From: Podarcis raffonei
Lineage: Eukaryota; Chordata; Lepidosauria; Squamata; Lacertidae
Direction: 5' to 3'
NCBI RefSeq assembly: GCF_027172205.1
Contig: NC_070612.1
Span: 30,839,183 to 30,903,182, forward strand
Length of the DNA stretch: 64,000 nt
The position numbers and the translations under genes were made by a program. Under the pieces are notes generated by a model. It saw only the letters and a list, made by a program, of their open reading frames with translations, was not told the DNA's origin and did no database searches. Positions within the stretch are counted from its first letter, which is position 1; each line of letters opens with the position of its first letter. This document shows, in pieces, positions 23,626-36,300 of the stretch.

Positions 23626-24110
23626 TATTGCTGATACTCCTGCCAAATTTCCTGATGAGAGCAGCCGGTGGCTTCAGAAAGATATCAAATAGCATGGGAG
23701 ACAAGATGGAACCCTGTTCAACACTACAGGACAGCTCCCATGGCACTCAGAGCTGCCTTTCTATAACGACTTTCATACTGGGAAGTAGGATCAGAAGCAC
23801 TGAAGTGTTGTGCCCCCAAGTCCCACCTCACTAAGCCTTTCCAGAAGTTACTATGGTCAACTGTACTGAAAGTTGCCGAGAAGTCAAGAACAAGCAGGGC
23901 CACACTCCCACATCTTTCTTGTAACAAATGTCATCAACCAAGGGTAACCAAGGCTGTTTCAGTGCCATGACCATCCATTCCTGAAGCCAGAATGAAATGG
24001 ATCCAGATAATAGGTCTCCTCCAACCATACCAGAAGCTACACCGCCAGCACCCTCTCAAACACCTTGCCTCTAAAAAGGATATTCACCACTAAGAAATAG
24101 CTGTAGTAAA
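23625..24110 (-). mobile_element. L2-like LINE RT fragment
   Basis: Minus strand encodes a degraded block with VALLVLDFSATFSTVDHSNF, the L2/CR1-type LDLSAAFDTVDH motif with catalytic-site changes, then a decayed GSILSPMLF block near 23700. Inactive. Confidence 0.7.
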
Positions 24111-24212
24111 TAGTTGTAGTAAATAGAAATTACACCTCTTGGTCAAAGCAAGGAGAGTAGGCATCACTGCCTCCTTCAAGGCAGTTGGTACCTCCCTGTC
24201 CTCCTATTTGTT

Positions 24213-24350
24213 GCCATCCATCTGTCTCAGGAGACAATGGAAGACTGCACCATTTGGGGTGAAGTCAAACGGTTGGAGAGGTACAGCACCTGCTGTGGCT
24301 CTAGAGACCAAGATGCAACTGGGACAGATCAAGGCACCTGGTTATGCTGC
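24213..24350 (+). repeat. Unassigned interspersed repeat copy
   Basis: GCCATCCATCTGTCTCAGGA then GACAATGGAAGACTGCACCA and GGTGAAGTCAAACGGTTGGA; same family as 54.36 kb. Confidence 0.6.
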
Positions 24351-24489
24351 AGCAGATGCTCCATAGCATTTCTTTTCTTGGCTCTCCTCCCCGTAGTCAT
24401 ACCTCCTCTTGTCACTGCTGTAGATACAGAACCTGCCAGTAATCTGTTGAGAACTACACTTGCCCCACAGTACACAGCAGGGAGATTTC

Positions 24490-25350
24490 ATTGCAACTGT
24501 TAGTGATGGTGGTCACCTTTGTTCATGGAGGGTCACAATGCCTTGTTCTGAACACTGCAAGAGGAGGCTGTAGAGGTGTATCATGAGGGAGGAATTGAGT
24601 TTTCAGCACTTCTGTTGGAATTCCATCCTGTCCTGGGGTTTCACAACATGCCTGCTGAGGTCCAGCACCAAGGGCCTTCTGGTGGTTCCCTCGCTGCGAG
24701 AAGTGAGGTTACAGGGAACCAGGCAGAGCGCCTTCTCGGTAGTGGCGCCTGCCCTGTGGAAAACCCTCCCAGCAGATGTCAAGGCAATAAACAACTATTT
24801 TACTTTTAAAAGACAACTGAAGGAGGCCCTGTTTAGGGGAGTTTTTAATGTCTGACACTGTATTGTTTTTAATATTCAGTTGGAAGCCGCCCAGAGTGGC
24901 TGCGGAAACCTAGCCAGATGGACGGGGTATAAATAAATTGTTGTTGTTGTGCCTGAAAGTTGATGGTGTTCTTCAGCTTGTCAAGGGAAGGACATCTAGC
25001 TCTTCCAAGACAGGCAGAGTCTGGCTGCTGTTGATTGCTGTGTCAGAGACCATGTTTCCCCAGGAGTACAGTTCTTGATAGTGCTCTGCCCATCACTTCA
25101 TCTGCTTGCCGTGGTCTGTGATGCTCTCTCCCAACAAGGTTTACAGCAGTGCAGTTTTCCTGATTGTTGGCTCAAAGGCTTTCTTCATGCCTTCGCATAT
25201 TTTGCGAGTGTTGCCAATGTCAGCAGGAGTTGAATGCTCTGACCCAGCTTTAGCCAGAAGTCATTGGCATATCATCCGGCAATCCACTGGGCATCACTCC
25301 TTGCCTTTCTCAGTGCAGCAAGCATATTTCCACAGGGCACACTTTTGCCT
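24490..25350 (-). mobile_element. RTE-like LINE fragment, split by a nested insertion
   Basis: Minus strand: NTRKICEGMKKAFEPTIRKT ... WAEHYQELYSWGNMVSDTAI ... PVLEELD, then after the nested L2-like insert (24651-24952) KPQDRMEFQQKC and a degraded GIVTL segment. This is the fingers region of an RTE-like RT with several stops. Clade assignment is from recalled motifs. Confidence 0.65.
24651..24952 (+). mobile_element. L2/CR1-clade LINE 3' end
   Basis: Encodes the ORF2 end (GTRQSAFSVVAPALWKTLPA, then FKRQLKEALFRGVFNV) and the 3' tail GGGGTATAAATAAATTG with (TTG)n. Severely 5'-truncated. Sits inside an RTE-like LINE of opposite orientation. Confidence 0.8.
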
Positions 25351-26262
25351 TCCAAAGAAACATTAATTATTTGAGTATGTAACTTGGGGAGAATTACAAT
25401 TAGATAACAATGTAGTAAATCTAGTTTCATTTAAATTATGCCTGAACACATTTGGACTAACAGCTGCGTCTTGGAACAGATTGCCTTGCTATGGACTGTG
25501 CTATGGAGTAAGATACAAGGTTAAAAAATGCCAAGAATCAAGCAGCTCCCATTGGTTTTAGTGTATTATCTCAAATTCCTCCCGTAAAGGCAATTAATCT
25601 TTGTTGGAGTCAAGTCTTTTCTGCTATTAAATGCTGTGGGTGAGACCCAACATAGTGGAAGCAGGTGTTTATTTATACAGGGTGGGGCTTCTTCTTTCTC
25701 TCCTCCCACCAGAATAATTTGGGAGGGGCACATGGGGGCTGGCAGAGGGGGGAGAAACTGCAATTCCCATTGTGCAAGCATATTTCCATTGGGCAAGTGG
25801 CAAGACGTCACTGAATGTCACCCTGTACGTTACAGGTGGGGCACCAAAGGAGGAGAGTAACATTGGGGACAAAATAACATTTGCGAGAGAAATATGACTG
25901 TACAGCAAAATAAGATATATGGCTTTGTTCTTTCTTACCTACTCATTATTACTCACTGTTAATTATAGCTCATTTTAGTTAACTGAAATATATAAAGGTG
26001 TGTGTGATGCCTGGCTATTTAAATTAAATTAATGAAGATGTATGAGCTGTCTGGCTTCTGAATCACTTATAAGCCTTAGATTCAAATTTGAATGTTATGG
26101 GGAAGATACTTGTGAATCCAATTTCAATTATTTAATAAACTGTTCCCATTTTTTTTTTTTACAAAAATGCCACAATTACCTGTCTAATTACTAGAGCAAT
26201 ATCATATGAAGCCTGATTTCAATATGCATAACAATAAAACCCAACTACAGTATTGAACAAAA
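25351..26262. other. Intergenic between MCCC2 and CARTPT, nothing recognised
   Basis: AT-rich, no coding signal. Confidence 0.5.
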
Positions 26263-26263
26263 C

Positions 26264-26269
26264 TTTATT
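26264..26269 (-). terminator. MCCC2: Candidate MCCC2 polyadenylation signal
   Basis: AATAAA on the minus strand 94 bp past the stop codon; a second AATAAA lies at about 26295-26300. Which is used cannot be told from sequence. Confidence 0.4.
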
Positions 26270-26362
26270 TCATATACTGATTCTTTTAGTCCATTTTATT
26301 TTTCGATTTGTCAATTAAAATCATATTAATAATCCAGAGGTGCCACTGCCAGACCATCCAAA

Positions 26363-26480
26363 TCACATTCGGAAAACTCCAAACTCTGTCTTCTGGGTGG
26401 GCGCATTGAGTGCAGCACTCAGGCTGAGACCCAAAACCAGTCTTGTGTCAGCCGGGTCAATAATTCCATCATCCCACAGA
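26363..26480 (-). CDS. MCCC2: MCCC2 coding exon 17 (residues 529-567 and stop)
   Basis: Encodes [20 protein letters not shown] and ends KTEFGVFRM, stop TGA at 26365-26363; human ends KTDFGIFRM. Acceptor tctcag|TCTG. The preceding intron is the second largest in the gene (6.9 kb). Confidence 0.96.
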
Positions 26481-27349
26481 CTGAGAAATAAAAAGCAAAA
26501 ATAAACGGTTACATTTTTAATGCAAGTGACACAGAAAGCTATTTCAGTTTAATAAGCAATAAATGGAACCTTTAGCATAGTACCCAGCTACATTTTGCTA
26601 GTAGTAGCATTTAAGTGACACTACTATATGGGCAGTAGACTATAGTAGAATCTGCACTGTGCCATGTGGCTCCCACATACGTAGCTTTGCTACATTTAAA
26701 GGCCACAGCATCCCAATGGATTCTATTCAGTTATGATTCCATCCTGAGACTGCTATAGATCCTGGTAGTCATTCAATAGTCAACCAATATTTCCATCAGA
26801 AAAACCAAAAAACCAAAAGTGACAACTATGTAACAGAGGAGAATGCAACTTTTCCATATTCAAACTACAATGGAATAACAACAACAACAACAACAACAAC
26901 CCTATCAACATAAAGGCTAAAGGTGTGCAGTGACCACAACATTCACCTGTATCTGCAGAATGTGGAAATAGCACATTTCAGATCTGTTTTGATTTGTTAT
27001 TCAGGCCAAAATCTGAACTTTTAAATCTGAAGCTGTTTCACCACCAGTCTGTAAGAGGAAAATCCAAAATGGGGTACAACTTTTATTTTCCACATGTGGA
27101 TGAAATCTGCATGCAAAGAAGCCCCTCTTTTAGAGGATAAAGCCTTCTGAATTTCAGGCAGACCTATCCAGGAGCTTCTATACAGGGAACCTTTTAAAGG
27201 AAAAGTCTCTACATTTTTAATTTCGTGCAAGAATTGGATGCGAATCACAGGCATGGTCACCCCTTCTGACAACTATACTCTAAACACACACACACGTAAC
27301 AAGAATCTCAAAGCGGTTAACACAAAACAATAGGGCGTTATATAAATTC

Positions 27350-27397
<48 letters not shown>

Positions 27398-30300
27398 TTA
27401 AAAAAAATCAACAAAATTTAAACAAAACTATTTAGTTTTGTATTAACCTATCCCACACATATAGAGCACAATCCAAAGAAACACTTTCAAGTCTCCTTCA
27501 GCATGTACACATGTACACACACACACACACACACACACACACTTTTACAATATCTGTTCTCTAAAGAGGAAATGTAAATTATGACTAATTACTGGGCTTA
27601 AATGTCAACTAAATATGGTTTTCGTATTCAACTCAAAGATAGAGAAAGTGGTGAGACATTTCTTTGTAATGCTCTGCCAACAATCATTTCATTAATCTTC
27701 TTTGTTGGAGAATGGAAACTAATGGAAACTAATCCAAGTCATAACAAATTGCCTTAAAGCAATGGATTCAAAACTAAAAAAAGGTAACAAAAGCACTCTA
27801 TCCCAATGCTGAGTACATCCATTCATTTAAATTTTAGATTTATGTTGAGTGTGTGGAAGCCAGTAGGTACTAGCCAGTTGCAAAGTCAATAAACAAACTG
27901 ATCATACAGATCGCTCAAGTAATTTTATTTGATTATTATTTTAGAGGGCAGGAAATAAGAGAGAGCAGGCCATCTGGAAAACAAGTGCTTTAGAACATTC
28001 ATCTGCGAATAAGCAGTCGGAACTGAATGGTTAGAATAGGGTATTTTCCTCTGGCTAAAGAACCAAGCCTTCAACTGTTTATTGTCTGAAGATTATATTT
28101 TTAAATCTAATTATGCAGAAAACGTGCAGCCCGCTTCCAGAGTGTTAATATTCCTAAAGAACAGGACAAACCAAACTTCATTTGTACATGAGAACATACT
28201 TATGGCAGCCTAACCCCATCAGGTCTTGGAGATGGCCTTGGTTTGCTTTCGCCTGTTACACTTACAATCATAACAGCTGTTCTTTGACCTTTTTCAAGCT
28301 CCTTAAAAGATTATTCAAACTTAGCATTCCTAGATGTGCGATTTCCAAGCAGCATGCTCTCTCTGTTGTAATGTGCTACTGCATCTTAGCTCCTTTTCAT
28401 TTATCTTTTAGCTTCTGGCTTTAAAAATAAAATAAAATACAAATGTCCTTTAGCCACATCTTTCTCTAATTAACTTATGGTAGAAACACAAGGAGAAGAT
28501 AGTACTTTTCTTTAATATGTGAATGGCCTGAATTTTTAAAATATAAAGTTTGTTTGGAGTGTTGATATCAGGGAAGGATTTGGGAGCAGAAGTCCAGGGC
28601 AGAATGAGGGGAGCCCCCAAACGCAGCAGGACTGGCTTACACCACTTTGAAGTAGGTGAAGCAACAACACAATAGCATTTAAAGTGAGGGCTCTTAAGAC
28701 TAGCAAAACAGAGTCTAAAAATTACTTAGCAGCACTAGTGTATGGTTGGGAATAATCTGTAGAACACAATTTTGATATGGCAAATAGAATTTTTATTGGC
28801 AACTTGAAAGATTTTTCACCGTAAGATAAAAGATTACTTTCTCCAAATCACTGTGGCTTCCTATCTTTGTTTAGTGAAAACTGCCTTCTGTAACAGGACA
28901 AAGCATTAATTATTGAGGAACCCATCAAACCCCATGGCGAGACCATGAATCATATCTCTGCTTGTAAAAAATTCATAACAGGGCCTCTGCAAGAAAAAGA
29001 GGCTTGGGAAGAAAGCTGCTCATGTCATTTGTTACAAGGTAAACTGATTAAACTCCTTTTAGAGACCTGAAAGCAGATTAATCTAGCTCATTAAAAAGAT
29101 GTCTGGCTAATGACTCTTGGTAATTAAGACCTCTGCATGTGAAAGGTTCTAGTCAGGCACGTTTGATGAGAAAATACAACTATGGAGCAGACTACTGACA
29201 TCCTGTACATAGAATGAGATATAATTTATATGCAGAGCTAATAAAGAAATGTGCCTCAATTTTTTAAAAATGCACTGTTCTGCCTCCTTAGTCCCAATTT
29301 TATAGTACAAAGATCACAGTGCAAATATAAACATCACAGTGTGCATACAGAGTGATTTGCAAAATAATATATACACACAGGCATGCAGCACACTGTCACT
29401 GTTAATACCACCAATAACCCGCTGAAGAAGTGATGGGGAGACTGGAATCTGCCTCCCCAAAATCCCCAACAAATAAGCAGAAATGTCATTTGTTGGGTGC
29501 TACGCACAGAATTCAAATCCACTGACTGGGATCTATGAAAGCAGCTGCAGGGAGCTAGATCCAGAGACTCGGGCACAGGAATCATGACTAAAGCTCCCTT
29601 AAGCATGCACTGCTCCTAACCCAGAAGATGGTCAAACAAAAACCAAATTGGCCTTGCTCTCTGAGGGTCTCGATCCAAAAATGTCACTGGATCCACTACT
29701 GGAGATTTACACAGATCCTGGCAATTTGTCCAAGATTCAGATACTTGGCCTTATACTAATATCAATAAAAATTCCTTTTATTTGACTTTGTAATCTAGCA
29801 TTCTCTTAATGTCTTTTATAGAAATCACAATTTGTGTCACAAATTCAATGAGAAAACTTTTTGTTGATGTCAAAAAGAACTGGATTTGTATATTGATATT
29901 GCAGCTCTGAGGGAAATAATCTTGTTCTTATGAAACAAACAGTACTTCCTAAGCATATAGCAAGCCAGAGCAGCAGCAAAATGCCACACAGGCACTAATA
30001 GTAGCCAGGGTGGATCAAAGGAGTCCGTGGTGGATCGGAAAATAAAAAGAGAGTTTAGAGGAGGAGCTTCCCCCTTTTTTGCCTCATTGTAGTTCTGACA
30101 CCCCTGTAGCACAGACTTTTGAGACAATGATGGCTTTTCCTCTTGAATTTAAGCATACAGACTTTTACCCACTAGAAACACCAGGATTAATTTAGTCAAG
30201 GGGAAATACTTCCACTTCCACTTGGTGGATGTATATTTCAGTGCTTAGGGTATAAAGTACTGTACATATAATTTGTGTGCACAAAACAAGCTTTTGGAGC

Positions 30301-33300
30301 TCTTGCTAACAATTATTGCATGCGGGTGGTGCTGCGGTCTAAGCCACTGAGCCTCTTGAGCTTGCTGATCAGAAGGTCAGCAGTTCAAATCCGTGTGACG
30401 GGCGAGTTCCCATTGCTCTGTCCCAGCTTCTGCCAACTTAGCAGTTCGAAAGCATACCAGAGCAAGTAGATAAATAGGTACCGCTGCGGCAGGAAGGTAA
30501 ACAGCGTTTCCGTGTGCTATGGTTTCCGTCACGGTGTTCCGTTGCGCCAATAGCGGTTTAGTCATGCTGGCCACATGACCTGGAAAGTTGTCTGTGGCCA
30601 AACACTGGCTCCCTTGGCCTGAAAAGTGAGATGAGCGCCGTACCCCATAGTCGCCTTTGACTGGACTTAACTGTCCAGGGGTCCTTTACCTTTTACCACC
30701 TAAAACACTGCTTATGACAAGCAGGGGATCATTAGCGGTACCTTCAACAAAGTTCAAGAAGCTGAATTGGAAAAGGGAATCTAGAATGCCCAATTATATC
30801 AGTGGATACAAACGATCAGGAAATTCTATGCAATCACAGTTGTGCCCTTATGTAAGTCCTATTCCTTTCAATGAGGTTGCATATGAAATGTTCTTAGTAG
30901 ATCCTATTTTTCCAAGTACTTTAGCAATGCAGCAATTTAATGATGGATCTGAAGAGCAGAAGGCGCACCAAACATGTCTGAAATGTTCTCTCATGAAGAT
31001 CTCAAATTTATAAGCAAAGAATGATGGAATGCCTCTAATTTTTAGCCTTTTCATCACAATTACTGAACATTTCTTATTAGAGACAAGTTTAAAAGTTAAA
31101 ATAACCTTTGTACAACCAATAACTAATTGACTGCTCACAAGATCATCCGCTGAAAGGCAGATGTTTCTTGTATCACAACTAGGCACATACTGCATGCTTA
31201 AAAATCCAATTATTTTCCAGGCCTTTAACACATATAAAAATTATAAAGGGCCTCCAGTTATTAGATCCAAGAAGAGAACACAGAGAGGGGGGAAATACCT
31301 CCAAATTAAGGATTTGGTTTAAGCACATACAGTCTGATGATAATTTCTTTAATGTAATTAGTTCAATGAGAAGTTTTCTTGACAGCAGTATAATCCAATA
31401 ATAAAAGATGAAAATACATGTATTTATTTGTCCCTTTTGGCCTGGGGAGACATATGAAATTCTGTGACAGCTAGACAAAGCCAGGTCCTCAAGCGGTTTA
31501 ACCACACGTATTTTTGCAATTGAGATGAATCACCCAGATTCGTATTTATTGCTAAGGCCAATCTATATCAAAGACCATGAATTTCCAGTTGACAGCAAGG
31601 AGTACAAGATAGGCTACTACTATATAGATAAGTCTGTGAGAACTGAGTAATTCACAAACGCAGGATGCATTTGGACGTTAATGCTAAAACCATGGTTTAG
31701 CATTCTGAGAACAAATTGTAGTGAACCTCAGGATTGCAAGCTCTTTTCTTCCTCTGGAATGGCCAATAGATAGGAAATTACTGCTTTAGTATAACTGCAC
31801 TTTAGCCTATCATCTGAACCCTGAAAAACTACAGTCAATGTTGACTGTGGTTTGAATAAGCTGGTTTACGGCAACCAGGTATATTTAACATTAGTCACAG
31901 TTTGTCTGGGTTCAGACAACATGGCAAGCTGTGAGCTTAACCTCTTTGCAGTTATTTGGGATCAGGAGAGGGGAAGATGGGAGCAAGCAAGCCCTGCAAG
32001 GCTCATTGCAGTTTGTTCTCATAATGCTAAACAATGGCTTAGCGACAACATGCAACACAGCCTGCTATGTCAACTCTCAAGAAAAAAGATTGCCCCAGAT
32101 TCTTGCAATTGTTTGGTGTTGGCAGTAGGACAATGAATAATAGACAGTGAAGTTTTTTGTTTAAACTCACACTTATTAACACCTTTTAATAAATCTGACT
32201 GATCAGATTTACAAGGTGGTAATTCAAATGCAAGTAAAATATATCCTCTGTGGTAAACAGTTTCATTTGCTTTTTGGAAGATAAAAGCTCTAGCATTCTT
32301 CAAATGCGTTTCTTGAATTATCACAAGAAAGATGTGGCTTGCTACTATTACTAAATAAAAACTTTTAAATAACATAATAAACATACACTCTGCTTTAGTA
32401 ATTTTAAGAGAGATGCTGGCTGCCCTCATGCCTAGTAAAAAACAAAATGATCCATGTAAATTTATCTCTAGCAGATCATGAAAAGCCAGTTTCAGCTAGT
32501 AAATAAGAGTACTGAGCTTGATCCTTGGTTATCAGACTTCACATCCCCCTCAGGCAGTGGCAGAGCAGGCGGGGGCTGGCGCGCATCCTGGGGGCGTGGT
32601 GCCCAGCGCGGGCAGGGGAGGCAGCCGTGATGGCACTCCGAGACGTACTGCCGGGGGCGGTGCGATCCCCCCGCACACTTCCTCCGCCAGTGCCCTCAGG
32701 TACGTGGAATAGCCTTAACTAGAGTTATTATATTTGAACTTCAGTATTTCATCTGTTAGGGACGCGGGTGGCGCTGTGGGTTAAACCACAGAGCCTAGGA
32801 CTTGCTGATCAGAAGGTCAGCGGTTCGAATCCCTGCGACGGGGTGAGCTCCTGTTGCTCAGTTCCTGCTCCTGCCAACCTAGCAGTTCGAAAGCACATCA
32901 AAGTGCAAGTAGATAAATAGGTACCGCTCTGGCGGGAAGGTAAACGGCGTTTCCGTGTGCTGCTCTGGTTTGCCAGAAGCGGCTTAGTCATGCTGGCCAC
33001 ATGACCCGGAAGCTGTACGCCGGCTCCCTCGGCCAATAAAGTGAGATGAGCGCCGCAATCCCAGAGTCGGTCACAACTGGACCTAATGGTCAGGGGTCCC
33101 TTTACCTTTATTTCATCTGTTAAATCGGAGTGTTGATTATTTACCAATTTTGTGGGTGCACAGGACTGAACACTTTGCACATTAACAATGTTTAATAAAT
33201 AGTTGATAATAAAGGGCCTGATCCAATCAAGTCTCTGTTCCGCTAATGAAAGGGTAATGCATTACCTATCTGACCCTTGTGACAATCCAACATCTTTGCA

Positions 33301-36300
33301 GCTTAAGCTTTAGCATAGCCACCACCATGGGGTTGTGGTGGCGGTGGGAGGGTGGAAGCAAAAGACAGTAGCATGTTAAATTGTAATCTATATGTTACCG
33401 TGCACTAGAGTAGTAGGGACTGCCTTCCTCTTCAAACCTCCGGATAATTGGCTCTTTGAGAGTTTTCTCCTCCTCTTCAGTTAGCTAGTGGATTGATATG
33501 GAAAGAAAGTGGGATTTTAGTCTGCAAGAGCTACACTTTTATATATTAAGAAGTGATATTGCACACTGGTTGCATAAGACCATAGGTTAGCATGACAAGA
33601 ACAAAAACCAGAAAGCTTCAATCTCACATCTCTCTCCTTGCCCCATTCCCAGATTTACACCTGTCTTCTTACCCACGTCAATAACAAAAAACACTTACCT
33701 GCTTCCCTTCCCTTGCTTTTCGGTCCTTGGCTATTGTAGCCAAAACCATTGCAGCTTGCTCTCCTCCCATAACTGAGATCCGAGCATTTGGCCACATAAA
33801 AAGGAATCTGGGACTGAAAAAGATAAAACAAACTAACACAGGGCACAAATCTCCTGGTTTTTCCCCAAATTCTCTACTCCAGAATTATTCTAATTTTATT
33901 TTATGTTTGAGGGGCATAGGGAGAGGAAGGGTTTCAAAGACCTGCTCCATCATGTACCTAGACTTCCTTACTGTCATTGTGATTTGCATTTGAAAGCTGA
34001 AAAGATCCACCATTTTCCTTAAACACGCCATTTATTTAATTCATTTAGTAGAGTTGTTATACCGCTTAATTATCCATAAACTCTAAGTTATTGATACCTG
34101 CAATGAGCATCAAAATTTTCATCAAGTTTTTCTAGCTATAAAGAAGGGGTATTTTAGTTTCTGTGCCAGGATACTGCAACATTACACATATAAAGTGACA
34201 TGAGCACCGTGTAACTGGAACGACCAAGGGATCTAATACAATGAGTAGGACATGCAAATGTATGCATTCACTAATTCACCTGTGTAAGGTGATTAAACAC
34301 AGGTAGTATAGTCTGCCTTAGCCACAACTGCATTTAACAGTTAACTAATTCTAGGCACATGCTTACCTATATGCTCTTCCACACATCCCATAATTTCCAG
34401 CACCATAGGAACCTCCAATTAGTACTGTTATTTTAGGCACATTGGCACATGCTACAGCAGTTACCATCTTGGCTCCATCTTTTGCTATTCCACCAGCTTC
34501 ATAATCCTTACCAACCATGAAACCTAGTGAATTATAAAAGCAGCAAGATCAATGTCAACCAATTTTGCAAAGTAATCTTACTGGTCCATTATAGAGGGGG
34601 TGGGGAGAGAATCCAAAAGCAACAGTAAGGTAACAGCTTTACTGGGCCCACCCCAACTAAAACACAACATAAATAGCTTCCTGGCTGCTTTACGAAGTTG
34701 GTTTTCATAAAGGTATTAATCTATTCTTACTTTAAGATAACAGTCATTGCTGATTGTACACCTTCAGGACAGGGCTTCTTGTTCTTAATTTCAGTCATTA
34801 TATACTGCTTAGATTTTAAGACACTTTAATAACACTTTACTTAATGTCAGCTCTATAGCCCTCCTAAAAAAACAAATAAAGGTTATAAATAATGGATAGG
34901 AATATATTTATTACTACTACGTATTTAGTTGCCCGAGGGCTATGCAATGAATCTGCAGCTCCAAATAATTTATTTCCCCTGAAATTCAGCTACATAAATC
35001 ATAATGAGTCACAGACCTGTGATGTTTTGCAGAAATACAATGGGAATATTTCTCTGACAACAAAGCTGAATAAAATGGGTGCCCTGTAAAGACAGTAAAA
35101 AAATAGTTTATCTAAAAGGTAAAGGGACCTACTGGCAATTAATTGTTGAACAGCTTATATTCAATCCCATCTATTGTTAAAACCAATAGGTGCCTCCATG
35201 ACAATGTTTTATCAAGTTGCTATAAATATATATGTGTATGTATGTATATAACAAGATCACAATCTTTTACATGATATATAATGCTTATCTAATTAAAACA
35301 AACAAACATTCAAACACATAATTGCACTTTCCCAATTCCCTCTGTTGGAAATGACCCTATACCTGAGCATCAGCGTGCCTGTTCTTTTTTCTAACTGTAG
35401 TAATACTCTCAAATTGCTTCAGAATAAAACAACTTTTCCCAATTAGTGTTACTTATCTTCGTAAACAGCTGATTCATGAAGAAGTTACTCATTCCCCAAT
35501 AACTGCTAAAATAGATTTGAAGCAAGTTTCAACACATAAGGATGTGATAAATGGTAGGTGGTAATAACTGTGGAAACAAGTTTGCTATGGTACGGAATGC
35601 TAGAAATAGTACGTTAGATCACTGCCATTAAGAGTGACAAAATAGCAGGTTGAAATAAAAAATTCTTGCAGCGTGGCAGGTCTTGAGAAAAAGCTTTCGT
35701 AACTTTGTTAATAATAATACTTGGCATCTGTACAAATGTTCAAAGTGTTTCACGTGCACTATCTAGTTGTAACCCTTACAACAACATTGAAATGTAAGTC
35801 AGTATTATTACATACACACACTATTAGACAATAAAACTATGACAGCATGTCTTGTAAGTGTTTCTTCCTGTTGGGCATATTTACATCTAAAATCAGCAAG
35901 TGTAATTATATTTCCTTAAAACAGGGATGGGGAGCCTGTGGCCATGAAGATGTCCCGGACCACAATTCCCCAGCCAACATAAAACAGGATAATTGGAGTT
36001 CCAGTCCAGCAACATCTGGAAGGCTACAGGTTCCCCATCCCTGCCAGAAAATGTAAACATGAAATTATTTTATTTTTTAGACTTGGTTATGCTTCTTATA
36101 GTCATAAGTAACCACCAAAAGGGTAATTAATTACCCGCTATGAATGTAGTCTATGGTGTTTGCTTTGTTCTCAGCAATAATGAAAATCTGGAAGGCAGAG
36201 CTTCAATAACGTAGGTTATACTTGCCTTCTTTGCAGATTCTGAAAAAAGGACACCATTGTTTCCAATTATTCCTACCGGATAACCAAATATCCGAGCAAA

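Larger units (their letters stand above)
26481..33398 (-). other. MCCC2: MCCC2 intron 16
   Basis: 6.9 kb intron holding two antisense SINEs (30320-30700, 32759-33108) and AAC, AAT and AC tracts; 27.55-30.3 kb shows nothing recognisable. Confidence 0.85.
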
